DNA of 64,000 bases from Streptomyces sp. NBC_01549 (GCF_026339955.1 NZ_JAPEPW010000004.1:779085-843084), one strand, 5' to 3'; counted from the first letter of the stretch, positions 19,701 through 29,103 are shown. Numbers and translations are program-made. Notes: generated by a model not told the origin, from the sequence alone.

Positions 19701-20468
19701 GAAGGAGTTGTACTGGTCCAGCTCGCCGACGAAGTCCAGGCCCTCGCCGCCCGCGTACCGCGGCATCGGCTCGTTGCCGACCAGGGGCACGGTGATGCCG
19801 TCGGCTCGTACCTGCTTGGAGAGATCGACGATGTAGTCGCGGCCTTCGGGGTCGTACAACTCGTTCTCGACCTGGTAGAGCAGCACCGGTCCGGTGCCGT
19901 CGGTGACCTGGCGGCGGGCGAGGATCTTGTCGATCTCCTTGAGCCACTCGCGGGCGGCGTCGAGGTATTCGGGGTCGGTGGAGCGGGCCTGTCCCTTCTG
20001 CGTCATCAGCCAGCCGGGGAAGCCACCGCCGTCTGTCTCGGCGTTGATGTACGGGCCCGGCCGGGCGATGACATAGAGCCCGGCCTCCTCGGCCATGTCG
20101 AGCAGCTTGTCGACGTCACGGATCCCGGTGAAGTCGTAACGGCCTTTCGCCGGAGAGTGGTAGCCCCAGTCGAAGTAGATCGAGACGGCGTTCATGCCGC
20201 TCGCCTTGATCTTCTGGAGTACGTCGCGCCACAGGTCGGGGCTGGGGAGCCGCCAGTAGTGGAACTCCCCGGACCAGACGAAGAGCCGCTCGCCGTCGAC
20301 CTTGACGGAGTACCTGTCGTAACTGACCGTGTGCGGCGTGGGCTTGGCGGCTGCGGCGGTCCGGACCGTGGCGTGGGCGGGTACTGCCACGGTCAGGATC
20401 GCGAGCAGTACGGCGGCCAACGCCGCGGCCAGTGGGGTACGCAGTTGTGGGACTCGGGCGAGGTTCAC
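16746..20468 (-). CDS. Secreted beta-galactosidase, GH35, with C-terminal NPCBM-like domain
   Basis: 1240 residues from GTG 20468, overlapping the upstream GH35 stop as GTGA. It has a Sec signal (about 1-34). The TIM barrel contains EFHYWRLP, PGPYINAE, YQVENELY (acid/base Glu203) and AVFEAGTGW (nucleophile Glu279). Beta-sandwich domains follow, then a NEW3-like stretch and, over the last ~150 residues, an NPCBM domain (GLGTHAASSVQVWLGG, DHADWADAKL). The predicted reaction is release of terminal beta-galactose from glycans. It is a tandem paralogue of the upstream gene, with the same domain order; the duplicate has had time to diverge, so the linkages cleaved may differ. Confidence 0.88.
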   Translation of the reverse strand: MNLARVPQLRTPLAAALAAVLLAILTVAVPAHATVRTAAAAKPTPHTVSYDRYSVKVDGERLFVWSGEFHYWRLPSPDLWRDVLQKIKASGMNAVSIYFDWGYHSPAKGRYDFTGIRDVDKLLDMAEEAGLYVIARPGPYINAETDGGGFPGWLMTQKGQARSTDPEYLDAAREWLKEIDKILARRQVTDGTGPVLLYQVENELYDPEGRDYIVDLSKQVRADGITVPLVGNEPMPRYAGGEGLDFVGELDQYNSFCKGEWWLPALARQDETKPLAVFEAGTGWFQTWGDTGYDECRQKMGPAYQKIVNKHEVMQGTTIENLYMTYGGTNWGWLADPRQVYTSYDYGAPISEPRQTGADYDELKRQGLFYTTTGPLTATDPADAPSSSNDAVHIEARANPDTDTQFLYLRHDDPMADADATTTFDWKTPDGTYPVTVRLNGKTGKILVAGHDLGGGQRLVYSTSELLTSARTGERTQAVLYGGEGDQGQTMLRYSSEPKVTVLDGKADATWDAERGDLKLDYTHSGLTRVLVQGGGRPDLLLLIGTDAEAAGFWRQDTAAGPVLERGTELVRTASVTGRGTTLALTGDAKKAGPLEVFAPPGVRKVTWNGEPLKVKPTSFGSLLGIVPGPKDVKLPALTGWKTSAETPEADPDFDDSSWTYADKLTTDNPTKPGTLPVLYQDEYGYHYGYVWYRGRFKATGTEKSLSLTASATNPDTGSAAVGAYSVWINGKFAGTSKTGRQTFPLAAGLLRKGKENVISVLVGNMGHNEDFTWNSDDHKQPRGLTTAYLAGSDAQITWRIQGARGGEQPVDTVRGHMNNGGLYGERSGWTLPGYPDRTWDDATLPASDTTPGIAWYRTTFNPRLPKGQDVSVGVTITDDPDRNYRALIYVNGWLMGNYVNDTGPQHTFPIPNGILRTDGKNTIAIASWSEDAKSGGLGKVGLTTLGNVTSSLRVADVAAPAYDAATYADPATAARVSVVAPDTVEPGNSYQVTTTAAVPDDGTALRDLTLSPKLPDGWTATPADPVRLGTLKPGASAKARWTVTVPADQKTGTVAILRVTADFTRAGKPGSVTGEQVVAAQPPPLATGEHYVSDLPFQSSSNGWGPVERDQSVGENAEGDGLPLTLHDTVYDKGLGTHAASSVQVWLGGTCTTFHAALGLDQETYGRSDGPATVAYTVLADGTPVYESGTVDRDTATKKIDVDVAGARRLELVVSDAGDGNALDHADWADAKLTCEGGV

Positions 20469-23400
20469 GAGGTGCCTCCCGCGCAGGTCAGCTTGGCGTC
20501 GGCCCAGTCGGCGTGGTCCGTGGAGACATCGCCGTCCCCGTCGACCAGCAGGTCGAGCCAGCGGGCGTCGGTCACGTCCACGCCGATGTCGGTGCCGCCG
20601 TCGGAGCCGCGCACCACCGGGGTTGTGACGAGGGAGCGGCCGTCGGCGATCACTTGGAAGGAGACGCTGCCGCTGTCACCGACCTCGTCGTCCACCCCGG
20701 CGGTAGCGGTGAAGCGGGTGCAACCGCCGCCGAGATAGACCCGGATCTGGCTGTTCGCGTGCACGCCGAGGCCCTTGGCGTAGAAAGTGCCGCCGATGCT
20801 CAGGGGGCGTCCGTCACCGGCTGCGGACTCCCCGTTGGAGGCGTCCTTCTCCACCGGACCCCAGCCGCTGACCGCCTTGACGAGGGTCAGGTCGCTGACG
20901 TAGCCGTCGGAGGACAGCCCCGGCGGCGGCACCTGTACGGCCCGTACACCCGTGACGGTGCCCGGACGGCCGGGCTGGGTGAGCTTGGCGGTCGCGGACA
21001 GGACGGCGTAGTGGACCGGGTCGCCGGGCGGGGTGACCGTGTAGTCGGCGGTCACCGTGTCGCCGGGCCGGACCCGGTCGAAACGGGTGGTGTCGTCGGT
21101 GGTCGCGGTCCAGCCGTCCGGGACCTTCAGCGCCAGCTCGACGTTCCGGGCGGTGGGCGCGTCCTTCGGCACGCCGACGGTGACGGGGACCTTGGCGGCG
21201 GTGCCGGTGCTCAGGAACGGATCGGCGTCGACGGTGACACGGGCGCCGGAGTCCGGCATGGCGTACGTCTTGGCGTCGTACGAGGGCGCGGCCACCGTAC
21301 CGACCTTGATCCCGCCCGCCGAGGCGCCGAGGTCGACGAGCCTCGCCGAACCCGGGCCCGCACCGGCCTCGGTGGACCACACGGCCAGGGCGATGGTGTT
21401 GCTGCCCTGCTCGCGCAGGATGCCCTTGGGGATGACGAACCGTGTCTGGGGTCCGGTGTCCGGCAAATAGCGGCCGATCAGCCAGCCGTTGACGAAGATC
21501 TGGGCGCGGTAGCCGGTGCTGCCGCCGTCGGCTTCGGCGAGATCGAGTGCGATCGCGTTGTCCTGGCCCTGCGGCAGGTCGAGCCGGGCGGAGGTGCGGT
21601 ACCAGCGCACGCCTGGCCCGGTCTTCCCGGAGAGGGTGGTGCTCTTCCAGCCGCCGTCGGGGTATCCCGGCAGCGACCAGCCGGCCCGCTCCCCGTACAG
21701 CCCGCCGTTGTTGTACGGGCCCCGCGCGGTGTCGACCGGGTCGTCACCTCCACGGCTGCCCTGGATCTTCCAGGTGAAGGTTGAGGCCCCGCCGATCACC
21801 TCGGCGCCGAGCAGACCGCGCGGCTCCTTGGAGTAGTCGTGGCCCCATTCCTCGTTGTGGCCCGCGTTCTCCACGAGGACGGAGAGGACGTTGTCCCCGC
21901 TGCCCTTCAGCGTGTCCGCCGGGATGTCGAAGGTGTGCGCGCCGTTGCCGGAGCTGCCGAGGTAGCGGCCATTGAGCCAGACCGCGTACTGGCCGGTCGG
22001 ACCGGTCTTGGTGTCGAGTGCGAGCGCGGTCGCGGCACCGGTGGTCCTGAACCGGCCGCGATACCAGACGTTGCCGTGGTGGTAGCCGTACTCGTCCATC
22101 GCGAGGACCGGCAGCGACCCGGCCAGCGCCGGGTTGTTGGCGGTGAGGTGGTCGGCGGTGGTCCAGGCGGAGTCGTCGAAGCCCGGGGCGGCCTCCGGTG
22201 CCTCCTCCTTGTACTTCCATGTCGTGAGCGCGGGCAGCTCGACCGGGCGCGGCGCCTGGGTGACGGCGACCTTGCGGCCGTTCCAGGTCACCTTCTTGGC
22301 GTCCGCGATGACCTCGATCTTTGCGGCCTTGGTGGAGTCTCCGGTCAACTTCAGGGTGCCACCCGCCTGTTCGGCGGTACGGACGAGGGACGGACCTCGT
22401 ACGAGGACCGGGCCCGCGGCGGTGTCCTGTCGCCACCAGTGGGCGGTCTCGGAGGTGTCGGCGATCAGCAACTCCAGGCCGTTCACCAGCACGCGGGCCA
22501 GGCCCTCGTGCGTGTAGTTCAGGCGCAGGTCGCCGCGTTCGGCGTCCCAGGTGGTGGTGACATCGCCGTCGAGGGCGGTCACCTTGGGCCGCTCGGCGTA
22601 CCGCAGCACGGTCTCGCCGGCCTCGCCCTCACGCCCGTACAGCAGCGCCACGTCCCGGTCGCCGATCCGGGCGTGCGTCATGATCTCCGAAGTGGAGTAG
22701 ACGAGCCGCTGGCCGCCCAGGTCGTAGCCCGCGACGAGGAGTTTGGCGTCCCGGCCGTCGACGGTGATCTCGCCCTGCTGCGGGACGCGCGGATAGTCGC
22801 CGTCCTTGCCCGAGAGGGACAGGGTGGTCTCGTCCTTGTCCCTCACGCGGGTGTCGGCGTGCCGGACGGTGAAGAACTGGGTGCCGTCGTCGGGGTTGAC
22901 GCGCCGGTCGATGCGCAGGGCGTCGTCTGACGGGACGGGGGCCTCGGCCTTGTCCGTGCGCGCCAGCGAGGTCACCGAGTTGACCATGTACCCGAGACGC
23001 TTGAACTCCTGGTACTTGCCCGTGAGTTGACGGGACTCGTTGATCGGGGCCCCATAGTCGTACGACGTGTAGACCGCGTTGGGGTCGGCGAGCCAGCCCC
23101 AGTTGGTGCCGCCGTACGTCATGTAGAAGGACTGGCCGCTCACCCCCGCGGCGATGTTCATCTTGCTGAACACCCGGGTGAAGTCGGTGCCGGTGAGTTT
23201 CGCGCAGTCTCGGTATCCGGTGCCGCCCCAGGGGTCGAAGGCGCCGCCCTGTGCCTCCGGGATGATCAGAGGAGACTCGGGCTTCCACTCGTTGACGTAC
23301 GAGTAGTCGGGCAGGTTCTTCCAGGTGTCGGGGTTCTTGCAGTCGAAGCCCTGCGGGTAGGCGTCGAAGCCGTAGATGTCCGGGGCGCCCTTGCCGCTGA

Positions 23401-24100
23401 CCCAGTTTCTGTTGGCGCCGCCGTCGTTGACGAAGGTGGGCACATCGATGCCGTCTTCCTTCGCCCAGTCGATGAGGGTCTGCATGTAGTCGGCGTCGTG
23501 CCGACCGCCCTGGTACTCGTTCTCGACCTGGTAGAGGATCACCGACCCCGTGCCGCGGGTGAGTTGGTGGCGCGCGATGATCGGGTTGATCCGGCTCATC
23601 CACTCCCGGGCCGCCTTCATGTACTCCGGCTCGGAGGTGCGGTTCACGCCGGCCTGTGTCTTCCGCCAGGCCGGCATGCCGCCGCCGGAGACCTCCGCGT
23701 TGATGTACGGGCCCGGGCGGGCGATCACATACAGGCCCGCGCGCTCGGCCTCGTCGAGCAGCCGCTCCACATCGCGGATGCCGGTGAAGTCGTACGAGCC
23801 CGGCTTGGCCGAGTGGTAGCCCCAGTCGAAGTAGAGCGAGACCGCGTTGAATCCGGCCGCCTTGATCTTCTGCAGTACGTCGCGCCACGCGTCGGGGCTG
23901 GGCAGCCGGAAGTAGTGGAACTCGGCGGCCCAGAGGTACAGGGGCTTGCCGTCGACCCGCACGGAGTACTGGTCGTAGGTGACGGTGTGCTGCGCCTGGG
24001 CCTGTTGTCCCGCCTGGGCCGGTGTCGCGACACCTGTACTGGTCAGGGGCATGACAGTCAGTGCTCCGGCGAGCAGCAGAGATCTCCACTTGCCCCTCAT
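20465..24100 (-). CDS. Secreted beta-galactosidase, GH35 (tandem paralogue)
   Basis: 1211 residues from ATG 24100, which overlaps the stop of the GH123-like gene (ATGA, 24097-24100). The frame stays open far upstream, but that part is the shadow of the preceding gene. A Sec signal ends near TPAQA (residue 30). GH35 motifs are EFHYFRLP, PGPYINAE, YQVENEYQ (Glu195 acid/base) and IIPEAQGGAFDP (Glu282 nucleophile). The layout then matches its neighbour: beta domains, NEW3-like region and an NPCBM domain ending in DHADWADAKLTCAGG. It should act outside the cell on terminal beta-galactosides. Confidence 0.88.
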   Translation of the reverse strand: MRGKWRSLLLAGALTVMPLTSTGVATPAQAGQQAQAQHTVTYDQYSVRVDGKPLYLWAAEFHYFRLPSPDAWRDVLQKIKAAGFNAVSLYFDWGYHSAKPGSYDFTGIRDVERLLDEAERAGLYVIARPGPYINAEVSGGGMPAWRKTQAGVNRTSEPEYMKAAREWMSRINPIIARHQLTRGTGSVILYQVENEYQGGRHDADYMQTLIDWAKEDGIDVPTFVNDGGANRNWVSGKGAPDIYGFDAYPQGFDCKNPDTWKNLPDYSYVNEWKPESPLIIPEAQGGAFDPWGGTGYRDCAKLTGTDFTRVFSKMNIAAGVSGQSFYMTYGGTNWGWLADPNAVYTSYDYGAPINESRQLTGKYQEFKRLGYMVNSVTSLARTDKAEAPVPSDDALRIDRRVNPDDGTQFFTVRHADTRVRDKDETTLSLSGKDGDYPRVPQQGEITVDGRDAKLLVAGYDLGGQRLVYSTSEIMTHARIGDRDVALLYGREGEAGETVLRYAERPKVTALDGDVTTTWDAERGDLRLNYTHEGLARVLVNGLELLIADTSETAHWWRQDTAAGPVLVRGPSLVRTAEQAGGTLKLTGDSTKAAKIEVIADAKKVTWNGRKVAVTQAPRPVELPALTTWKYKEEAPEAAPGFDDSAWTTADHLTANNPALAGSLPVLAMDEYGYHHGNVWYRGRFRTTGAATALALDTKTGPTGQYAVWLNGRYLGSSGNGAHTFDIPADTLKGSGDNVLSVLVENAGHNEEWGHDYSKEPRGLLGAEVIGGASTFTWKIQGSRGGDDPVDTARGPYNNGGLYGERAGWSLPGYPDGGWKSTTLSGKTGPGVRWYRTSARLDLPQGQDNAIALDLAEADGGSTGYRAQIFVNGWLIGRYLPDTGPQTRFVIPKGILREQGSNTIALAVWSTEAGAGPGSARLVDLGASAGGIKVGTVAAPSYDAKTYAMPDSGARVTVDADPFLSTGTAAKVPVTVGVPKDAPTARNVELALKVPDGWTATTDDTTRFDRVRPGDTVTADYTVTPPGDPVHYAVLSATAKLTQPGRPGTVTGVRAVQVPPPGLSSDGYVSDLTLVKAVSGWGPVEKDASNGESAAGDGRPLSIGGTFYAKGLGVHANSQIRVYLGGGCTRFTATAGVDDEVGDSGSVSFQVIADGRSLVTTPVVRGSDGGTDIGVDVTDARWLDLLVDGDGDVSTDHADWADAKLTCAGGTS

Positions 24101-25965
24101 GACGTCAGCTCCTTCACGATTGCCGCCCGCGCGGTCTCGATGTCGCTGACGTCCTTCGTCCGGCCGTCGAGGTTCCGGGTCGCGGTGGTGAGGGCCTCGG
24201 TCAGCGCGTCGCTGTCGGTGCCGCCGTCCTTCTTCCGCAGCTGGGCGATGAGCTCGTAGTCCTCGATGCCCTCCTTCAGCTGCTCCCAGCGGATGCTGGA
24301 CATCGGCCCGTCCTTGCCCGGGTAGACCAGGTACTCGTCGCCCTGCGTGAAGATGTGCACCGGCTGCTTGAAGGGGTCGCTGGTCCAGCTGTTGTACGAC
24401 CAGCGCAGGAAACCGTCCAGATTTCGCTGGGCGGAGATCCACGGCAGCATCCGCGACTCGACGGCGGGCGAGTACGACAGCGTGTTGGGGTGGGCCGGCG
24501 AGCCGTACACGTAGAAGGTTGTGATCTTGCCGGCCTTGCGCCGCTCCGCCACCTTCTCCTTCGTCATCGCGTCGATGCCGCCCCAGTCGACGGACAGGTT
24601 GGACGCCACGCCCTCGGTGCTGATCGAACCGGCCACGGAGATACGGTTGTCGAAGGCTGGCGCGACCTCGTGGACGAAGTCCTTGACGACCGTCATGGTG
24701 TCGATGGGCCGCTCGTCGAAGGACAGCCAGGTGTTGTCCAGCCAGCCCTTCGCCTTCAGATGCTTCTCGAAGGCGGGTAGGAACGCTCCCCACGCCTCCC
24801 GCCAGCGGTCCCCGCCCAGATCGACGTTCTCGTAGACGGTCTTGCCGGTACTGGTGTCGGTGTAGGTGAGGTGCTCCTGGTCCTGGAACGCCAGCATGGA
24901 GAAGGCGCCGATGTCGGGCCCGAGACCGGCGCGCCTGGCGGTCTGGACGTACTTGTCCCAGCGGCTGAAGTCGAAGGAGAACGTCTTTCCGTTCCAGGAC
25001 CAGCCCACCATGCTGGTGTACGGCGTGGCGGTCTGTGACTCCCGCGTGCCGAGCGACCACTGGTGGTGCCAGGGGTTGTCGACGATGGTGGTATTGATGA
25101 CCTTCTGGCCGCGCGAGGCCAGGTCGCGGTCGTACGTGTCGATCAGCTTCCAGTGCTCGTCGGACCAGAGCTTGACGCCGTGGTTCTTGGCGATCGTCTC
25201 CGGTTGTGCCCATACGTCGAGGAAGAAGTCGTAGTCCTTCGGGTCGGGCACGCTCGCGTCGGCGACCTCGATGGTCAGCGGGTACGTGGTCTGGGTGCGG
25301 CCGTCCGCTTTGACCTTGACCGTGCCGGTGTAGGTGCCGGGCTTGGCCGTCTTGGGGATGTGGAAGGTGAACCACAGCGGTTGTGCCGCGTACGCGGGCA
25401 CGTCCACGGAGTCCCGTTCCTCGAGCGCGTCGCCGACCACATCGGGGTTGCGGTCGCCGGACACCTCCTTGCCCGAGCTGACCTGGTCGATGGTGGCGGA
25501 CCAGTCGACCTCGCTCTTGGAGCGCTGTACGGGCACATACTTGACGAACCGGACCTCGGTGTCGTCACCGGACAGCCTCGCTCCGCCGGGCCCGGTGAGG
25601 TCGCCGACCACGGCCTTGACGTCGTCGAGGTTCTGGCCTGAGGCGATCGCCAGCTGCGCCGAGACCTGCTCGTTGCGGACGGCGGAGAGCTTGAGCTCCT
25701 TGGTGTCCTTGCCCTGGATGGCGGTCATCGGGTAGCGCGGGACCCGTTCCTCCGCGGAGCCGGCGAAGGAGCCGGTGGGAACCCAGGTGATGGTGTCCCT
25801 GGTGCCCATGGCGTCGGCGACCTTGACGGTCAGCCAGGTGGTGGTGGCCTTGGAATTGAGGTCGGTGCCGCTGGTCGTCGTACCGGTGACGGCGATCGCG
25901 GTGGTGCTCGCGGCCACGACCACGCCCGCGACGAAGCCGGCGACAGCTGAGGACGTACGTGCCAT
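24097..25965 (-). CDS. Secreted DUF4091 / GH123-like glycoside hydrolase (beta-N-acetylgalactosaminidase type)
   Basis: 622 residues from ATG 25965. The N-terminus has a hydrophobic stretch (residues 8-28) that fits a signal or anchor. A beta-rich N-terminal half is followed by a barrel ending in a DUF4091-like part. WLSFDERP at 413-420 gives the adjacent Asp417-Glu418 pair that GH123 enzymes use for substrate-assisted hydrolysis of beta-GalNAc. That assignment is by motif and general layout and is less certain than for the neighbours. It is the first gene of the operon running down to the GH89 gene, and the hairpin at 26007-26039 separates it from GH31. Release of GalNAc would fit the AgaS-like and aldolase genes nearby. 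Confidence 0.7.
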   Translation of the reverse strand: MARTSSAVAGFVAGVVVAASTTAIAVTGTTTSGTDLNSKATTTWLTVKVADAMGTRDTITWVPTGSFAGSAEERVPRYPMTAIQGKDTKELKLSAVRNEQVSAQLAIASGQNLDDVKAVVGDLTGPGGARLSGDDTEVRFVKYVPVQRSKSEVDWSATIDQVSSGKEVSGDRNPDVVGDALEERDSVDVPAYAAQPLWFTFHIPKTAKPGTYTGTVKVKADGRTQTTYPLTIEVADASVPDPKDYDFFLDVWAQPETIAKNHGVKLWSDEHWKLIDTYDRDLASRGQKVINTTIVDNPWHHQWSLGTRESQTATPYTSMVGWSWNGKTFSFDFSRWDKYVQTARRAGLGPDIGAFSMLAFQDQEHLTYTDTSTGKTVYENVDLGGDRWREAWGAFLPAFEKHLKAKGWLDNTWLSFDERPIDTMTVVKDFVHEVAPAFDNRISVAGSISTEGVASNLSVDWGGIDAMTKEKVAERRKAGKITTFYVYGSPAHPNTLSYSPAVESRMLPWISAQRNLDGFLRWSYNSWTSDPFKQPVHIFTQGDEYLVYPGKDGPMSSIRWEQLKEGIEDYELIAQLRKKDGGTDSDALTEALTTATRNLDGRTKDVSDIETARAAIVKELTS

Positions 25966-26006
25966 GGGGCTGGGTTCCCTCTCTCACGGGCGTGCAGGGA
26001 GTGGTC

Positions 26007-26039
26007 CCCGGCAGACCCCAGGGGTGGGGGTCTGCCGGG
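26007..26039 (-). terminator. 13-bp stem between the GH31 and GH123-like genes
   Basis: CCCGGCAGACCCC (26007-26019) pairs with GGGGTCTGCCGGG (26027-26039) around a 7-nt loop. It lies in the 123-bp gap after the GH31 stop. It probably ends most GH31 transcripts, splitting the glycosidases into two units, or attenuates read-through. Confidence 0.65.
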
Positions 26040-26088
26040 AAGCGGGGTGATGCCAGTGGCGCCGATGGTGTCGGTGGCGCCTGTTGTG

Positions 26089-29000
26089 TCAGGAAATGAC
26101 GGAGAATCCGCTGAAGACGGCCTCGATGTTCTCGCCGGGGTAGTTGACGTTGGCCGCGCTGGCGACCATCCCGGCGTCACCGGTGGCGGCGGCCGACGGC
26201 ACCTGGGCGGTGCCGACCTGCGACCAGGTGTCGCCGTCCTTGCTGGCGTACGCGGTGTAGGTGGCGCCGTCCCGGGTCAGCTTGAGATACGCCGGGTGGT
26301 AGGTGGAGCCGCCGCCCGCCCAGGTGTCGAGCTTCCCGTCGCCGTCGCTGTCGGTCATGAACTCAAGTCCGTACTGCTGGGTCATGACCAGCACCGCGTA
26401 GCCGCCCTTTTCCGGCGCGGTCAGGTCGTTGGCGAGGGCGATGCCTGCCTTGCCGACCGGTGAGGCGCTGTCCTGGGAGACCAACCGGGCCTGCACGGTG
26501 GCCTTCTCGCCGGCGGCGTCGTCGCGGTAGATGACCCCCTTCTCGTCCTTCCAGCCGGACAGGTCCTGGCCGCCCGCCCAGATGGCGAACTGGTCGCCGG
26601 CCTGGGCGTATTGGGTGTCGCCGGAGGTGGTGTCGGTCGTCAGGTACGGCTTCTGCACGCTGCCCGGGGCGGCTTTTACCTGCGCCGGCACGGTGTCGGA
26701 GGCCTTCTGCGACCCGTTGTAGGTGACGGTGCCGGTGAGGTCGTGGTTGCCCCAGCGGGCGTCGCCGGCCGGGGTCACCGTCCAGGTGGTGGTGAGTGTG
26801 GCGCCGCTCTTGAGGGACTTCGCGGTGGTCGGGCCGGTCGCCTTGGCGCTCCAGCCGTCAGGCAGCTCCAGTGCCGTCTTGGCGTTCTTGAGGGTCCGGG
26901 TGCCCCAGTTGGTCACCTCGGTGGTCACCTCGAACGGTGTACCGGAGTCGGTGGACGGGGCGTCCGGAGTGATCAGGACGGAGGCGGCCGGAGCGTCGTC
27001 GCGCTTGAGCGCCTTGATGGCCTTGGCTGCGCCCTTGGCCTTGAGGTTGACGAAGGCCGGGGTGACGCCGAGCGGCGCCGCATACCCCTTGAGGGTCTTG
27101 GGGCCGCGGATCACGGTGCCCTGGTTCACGTCGTACCAGGTGCCCGGCGGCAGATGAACGGAGCGGGTGGCGCCGGTGCTCAGCTTGGGCGCGGCCAGTA
27201 CGGCCGGGCCGAGCATCCACTCGTCGGTGACCGTGTAACTCGCTTCGTCCTTCGGGAAGTCGAAGAACAGCGGCCGCATGATCGGATCGCCGGTCTTCAG
27301 GGTGCTCTGTACCTGGTCCCAGATGTAGGGGGCGAGCTTCTCGTGCGTCCTGATCGCCCGCCGGTAGAGGTCGACCGTCTCCTGGTCGTAGTCCACCTTC
27401 TGCCCGGTGGTGGTGTCGTTGGTGTCGACTGGGGATGTTGAGGCGTACATCAGCGGCATCAGTGAGGCGGATTGCGCCCACCGCACCAACACGTCCTTCG
27501 ACGGTGCCGGCTGGCCGCCGGAGCCGCCGATCATGTCGGACTCGACGAACGGGTAGCCGATGGTCGAAATGGCCAGGTTCTGGGTGGCGGAGGCGCGCAG
27601 GGAGTCCCAGCCGGTGCCCTTGTCGACCTGGCGGGTGACGAAGCCCGCCTCGTGGGCCGTCTGGTTCCAGTGCACCCGGATGCCGGCACCCTGGAGGTCG
27701 AACTCGTCGGCGAGCTGCGTACCGAGCTTCTGGTAGTCCGTGGCCTGGTGGCCTTCGCGCGGCGCGCACTTCTCGTCGAAGAAGCGGGTGTCGAACTTCA
27801 GCCCGTCGATGTTGTATGTGTCCATCAGCTTCTTGAGGTTGCCCTCGTACCAGGCCTTGGCGTCGGGGTTCGCCAGGTCGATGATCCCGGCCTGGCCGTT
27901 CCACCAGGTCACTTCACACGGCTTGGTCGTGTCCTTGGCGTCCATGAGCAGATAGCCGTGGTCGACCGCGTACCGGTAGTTGTCGGAGTCCAGGTTGATC
28001 CACAGAGTGACCCAGATGCCGAAGTCGAACCCCATGTTGTGGATCTTGTCGGACAGGCCCTTGGGATCGGGGAAGGTCTTGGGATCCCAGGTCAGATTGC
28101 CGTAGTTCGACTCCCACTTGTCGTCGAGCTGGATGGTGTGCCCGTCCAGACCGTTGTCGTGGAGGTCGGTGGCGTAATCGAGCAGTTTCTCCTGGTCGAC
28201 CTTGGTGTAGAACTGCGCCCAGGAATTCCACAGTGGCTTGGCGTACTGCTCGTACGGGGCGTCGCTCTTGGCCGGTTTGCCGACGATGCCTATGTAGTCG
28301 CGGTAGACCTCGAGCGGGGTCGACTCGATGAACACGGTGGCCTTGTAGGTGTCGGGTGACTCGACGGTGAAGGTGCCGAGGCCGTCCTTGCCTTTGTTGA
28401 GCGCCACGTCCATGACGTTCCCGGTGCCGACGTGCAGACCGGTCGACTGGGAGGTGTACCAGAACGGGTCGATCATGTTGTACGACGCCGGGCCGAAGGT
28501 CTTGTGGTCGACCTCGCCGGCGTCGAGCGGCCAGGGCTGGTTGACACCGGGACCGCCTTGCGGGGTCTCCGCCTCGCCGTGGCCGTACCAGTGGCCGGCC
28601 GAGGACAGGTCGTAGGCGAGGCCCAGCTGCTTCGGTCCGCCGCCGTGGACGTCCCAGTCGAGCTGGTAGCGGTCGGGGCCGGGGGTGATCCGGGCCTGCA
28701 CGGTGGCGCCGTCGAGCGTGCTGTCGGCGGTGACGGTCAGGACGCCGTTCTTCCATGTCCAGTCCGTGACGCCGGTCGCGTGCTGCCACGTGCCGTCGGC
28801 CGCGGTGAAGCGCAGGGCGCCGGTGTCGCCGGAGGCGGTGGCGAGCACGGTCTTCCCGGCGCGGCGCGTGGTCAGGGCCAGTTCGTCGGTGGCCACGTCG
28901 AGGGTGTAGCCGGGGGCGTTGGCGGAGGCCGGCACGGAGACCGTGACGGCGTGCGCAGTGCGGACTACCTTCGGCCCGCCGGTGGTGGGGCGGGCGGAGG

Positions 29001-29103
29001 CCGTTGCCGCGGCGGTGGAGCCGGTGACGGGCGCCATGAGCATGGCGGCGGTCAGCGCGGCAGCGAGCAACAGGCCGCCGGGACTGCTCAGTCGGGCGTG
29101 CAC
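26089..29103 (-). CDS. Secreted GH31-family glycosidase with NEW3 and DUF1349-like domains
   Basis: 1004 residues from GTG 29103, with AGGAGG six bases upstream. A Sec signal covers about 1-35. The N-terminal GH31 domain (SSAGHWYGHGE near 168) leads to a barrel with GLKFDTRF (Asp438, the probable nucleophile) and PFVESDMIGG (Asp523, the probable acid/base). The NEW3-like part (about 715-800) and the cluster's shared beta module close the protein. GH31 covers alpha-glucosidases, alpha-xylosidases and also alpha-N-acetylgalactosaminidases; the company of GH89, GH29, GH35 and GH123-like enzymes favours an O-glycan substrate, but this is inference. A promoter candidate lies about 115 bp upstream. 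Confidence 0.82.
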   Translation of the reverse strand: MHARLSSPGGLLLAAALTAAMLMAPVTGSTAAATASARPTTGGPKVVRTAHAVTVSVPASANAPGYTLDVATDELALTTRRAGKTVLATASGDTGALRFTAADGTWQHATGVTDWTWKNGVLTVTADSTLDGATVQARITPGPDRYQLDWDVHGGGPKQLGLAYDLSSAGHWYGHGEAETPQGGPGVNQPWPLDAGEVDHKTFGPASYNMIDPFWYTSQSTGLHVGTGNVMDVALNKGKDGLGTFTVESPDTYKATVFIESTPLEVYRDYIGIVGKPAKSDAPYEQYAKPLWNSWAQFYTKVDQEKLLDYATDLHDNGLDGHTIQLDDKWESNYGNLTWDPKTFPDPKGLSDKIHNMGFDFGIWVTLWINLDSDNYRYAVDHGYLLMDAKDTTKPCEVTWWNGQAGIIDLANPDAKAWYEGNLKKLMDTYNIDGLKFDTRFFDEKCAPREGHQATDYQKLGTQLADEFDLQGAGIRVHWNQTAHEAGFVTRQVDKGTGWDSLRASATQNLAISTIGYPFVESDMIGGSGGQPAPSKDVLVRWAQSASLMPLMYASTSPVDTNDTTTGQKVDYDQETVDLYRRAIRTHEKLAPYIWDQVQSTLKTGDPIMRPLFFDFPKDEASYTVTDEWMLGPAVLAAPKLSTGATRSVHLPPGTWYDVNQGTVIRGPKTLKGYAAPLGVTPAFVNLKAKGAAKAIKALKRDDAPAASVLITPDAPSTDSGTPFEVTTEVTNWGTRTLKNAKTALELPDGWSAKATGPTTAKSLKSGATLTTTWTVTPAGDARWGNHDLTGTVTYNGSQKASDTVPAQVKAAPGSVQKPYLTTDTTSGDTQYAQAGDQFAIWAGGQDLSGWKDEKGVIYRDDAAGEKATVQARLVSQDSASPVGKAGIALANDLTAPEKGGYAVLVMTQQYGLEFMTDSDGDGKLDTWAGGGSTYHPAYLKLTRDGATYTAYASKDGDTWSQVGTAQVPSAAATGDAGMVASAANVNYPGENIEAVFSGFSVIS

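Noticed and set aside
20465..25375. A single 1,600-residue reading frame covering the upstream GH35 gene and beyond
   Set aside because: The part above 24100 is a shifted frame of the GH123-like gene. The true GH35 start is ATG 24100, supported by a signal peptide and a four-base overlap.
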